DNA of 7,274 nucleotides from Candidatus Krumholzibacteriia bacterium (GTDB lineage: Bacteria > Krumholzibacteriota > Krumholzibacteriia > Krumholzibacteriales > Krumholzibacteriaceae), in NCBI GenBank assembly GCA_028696635.1, contig JAQVGR010000071.1, positions 1-7,274 of the forward strand, read 5' to 3'. The notes beneath the pieces were generated by a model that had not been told where the DNA came from, did not search any database, and saw nothing but the letters and a program-made list of their open reading frames with translations. Made by a program: the position numbers and the translations under genes. How positions within the stretch are numbered: the first letter of the stretch is position 1; each line of letters starts with the position of its first letter. Below are positions 6,793 through 7,274 of this stretch, piece by piece.

Positions 6793-6811
6793 TATAAAAC
6801 AATCGTTTATA
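6793..6811. promoter_or_regulatory. Candidate enhancer (upstream activator) site
   Basis: TATAAA (6793-6798) and TTTATA (6806-6811) are perfect inverted arms around a 7-bp centre. The centre of the dyad lies about 109 bp upstream of the predicted sigma-54 start, inside the usual range for NtrC-family enhancers. The Fis-type activator encoded just upstream is the natural candidate to bind it. Assignment rests on symmetry and distance only. Confidence 0.4.
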
Positions 6812-6884
6812 CGACAGCGTGGGGTCGGAGAAGCGCCCCTTCCACTCACCACACACCTCTCCCTGCCCGCCCCGGAGACAGGCA

Positions 6885-6900
6885 CGGCACCCCGGTTGCC
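6885..6900 (+). promoter_or_regulatory. Sigma-54 (-24/-12) promoter of the ZU5-like lipoprotein gene
   Basis: The sequence CGGCACCCCGGTTGCC matches the consensus TGGCACG-N4-TTGCW at GGCAC and TTGC. The invariant GG (6886-6887) and GC (6898-6899) are separated by exactly 10 bp. The predicted start is near 6911, giving a leader of about 54 nt before ATG 6965. An A/T-rich CTTATTGGTAA follows the -12 element. Its position just after a sigma-54 activator gene and before a gene with a good ribosome binding site strengthens the call. Confidence 0.8.
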
Positions 6901-6913
6901 TTATTGGTAAGTC

Positions 6914-6928
6914 GCCGCAGGTTGCGGC
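6914..6928 (+). other. Short hairpin near the predicted 5' end of the lipoprotein mRNA
   Basis: GCCGCA (6914-6919) pairs with TGCGGC (6923-6928) around a GGT loop, giving a six-bp G-C-rich stem starting about three bases after the predicted transcription start. It could protect the 5' end of the transcript. It does not reach the Shine-Dalgarno. Confidence 0.4.
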
Positions 6929-6950
6929 AGAGAAGAGTCGGACGACCCCG

Positions 6951-6958
6951 AGGAGGTG
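6951..6958 (+). promoter_or_regulatory. Strong ribosome binding site for the partial lipoprotein gene
   Basis: AGGAGGTG lies six bases before ATG 6965 and is nearly a perfect complement of the 16S rRNA 3' end. It fixes the start of a gene whose end is outside the window, and suggests high expression once the promoter is activated. Confidence 0.85.
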
Positions 6959-6964
6959 GGAGAT

Positions 6965-7274
6965 ATGAACGGACGCTCGACAGCCCATAAATTCCTCACC
7001 GCTATTACCTTCCTCAGTGTACTGGCTGCCATGGGCTGTGAGACCTCTCCTGTTTCCCCCTCGCAGGACGACACTATGCCCGGTGTTGAGAACCCCTCGT
7101 TCGCTCGTGTTCTCACCACCTCCGAGGGATCTTCAGAACGGGATATGATACTCAGCACGTCGACCTCCGTCTCCATGGTGGTGTCTGCGGAAACGGGCGG
7201 GACGGTCACAAACGGCTATGTCAGTTTGTACTTCCCGCCCGGCGCCCTCTCCGAGGACACCGAGATCACGATCG
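6965..7274 (+). CDS. Predicted lipoprotein with ZU5-like domain (3' end outside window)
   Basis: The first 103 residues are present and the frame runs off the right edge. Residues 1-25 form a lipoprotein signal: polar/basic start (R4, H8, K9), a hydrophobic FLTAITFLSVLAAM core and cysteine 25 in an AMGC lipobox. A Ser/Thr/Pro-rich linker (about 27-70) follows. From about 72 the sequence has the start of a ZU5-like beta domain: a GG at 78-79, then a YVSLYFPPGALSEDTEITI segment (85-103) typical of that fold. The family has many secreted bacterial members without known function, so the role is unknown; surface or envelope structure is inference. Codons are noticeably less G/C-biased than in the neighbours. 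The gene has a near-ideal Shine-Dalgarno and a sigma-54 promoter, and sits directly downstream of a sigma-54 activator that likely controls it. Confidence 0.85.
   Translation, partial: MNGRSTAHKFLTAITFLSVLAAMGCETSPVSPSQDDTMPGVENPSFARVLTTSEGSSERDMILSTSTSVSMVVSAETGGTVTNGYVSLYFPPGALSEDTEITI

Larger units (their letters stand above)
6622..6964 (+). other. 343-bp regulatory intergenic region
   Basis: No credible gene lies here on either strand, and base composition is visibly more A/T-rich around 6724-6812 than in the coding DNA. The region contains two adjacent dyads just after the activator stop, a 19-bp A/T-rich dyad, a sigma-54 promoter, a short leader hairpin and a strong Shine-Dalgarno, each listed separately. 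No clear T-tailed terminator follows the activator gene, so some read-through into the lipoprotein gene is possible. Confidence 0.7.

Noticed and set aside
6820..6835. Second sigma-54-like site (GG, 10 bp, GC)
   Set aside because: Spacing fits, but it lacks the CAC after GG and the TT before GC; the site at 6885-6900 is far better.
5077..6885. 602-codon open frame on the minus strand
   Set aside because: It lies antisense to the activator gene, whose domain motifs are unmistakable. Its composition (Arg, Asp, Leu, Pro repeats) is typical of the mirror frame of G/C-rich coding DNA.
6743..6988. 81-codon minus-strand frame across the lipoprotein promoter
   Set aside because: It covers the sigma-54 promoter and the start of the lipoprotein gene on the opposite strand and has no recognisable features.

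Overview
This is a GC-rich window with six protein genes and very little spare DNA. Three genes in tandem encode predicted exported lipoproteins with N-terminal signal peptides and lipobox cysteines, so the host is a diderm (Gram-negative type) bacterium. The very high G+C at third codon positions, the M30-type peptidase with an IPT/TIG domain, the ZU5-like lipoprotein and the sigma-54 regulation would fit an uncultured lineage of the Fibrobacterota-Chlorobiota-Bacteroidota or Krumholzibacteriota/Eisenbacteria kind. That placement is inference; no marker gene is present.

Layout, left to right. Bases 1-113 hold 2.5 copies of a 24-nt tandem repeat and the leader of an OPT-family oligopeptide transporter (114-2117, +). 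A strong intrinsic terminator (2135-2174) follows, and immediately after its T-run begins a small stand-alone PqqD-like gene (2191-2592, +). Its 3' end overlaps, convergently, the last codons of a minus-strand pair: an M30-type zinc metallopeptidase lipoprotein (4949-3063) followed by a small lipoprotein (3088-2555). These two overlap by 26 bp and look translationally coupled. A divergent intergenic region (4950-5172) carries possible promoters and an extended dyad, and leads into a sigma-54 enhancer-binding protein (5173-6621, +). A 343-bp intergenic region follows, then the start of a lipoprotein with a ZU5-like domain (6965 onward, +), cut by the window edge.

The most informative part is the right end. 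The activator gene encodes a complete AAA+ and Fis-type DNA-binding module behind a receiver domain that has lost its phosphorylation site. Downstream lies a near-consensus -24/-12 sigma-54 promoter (6885-6900), a 19-bp dyad about 109 bp upstream of its predicted start that would serve as an enhancer site, a short 5'-UTR hairpin, a strong Shine-Dalgarno and the lipoprotein gene. This reads as a compact activator-plus-target unit that probably works without a sensor kinase. The transporter, PqqD-like and peptidase genes have no obvious functional link to that unit, apart from short sequence words shared between the left-edge repeat and the activator leader.
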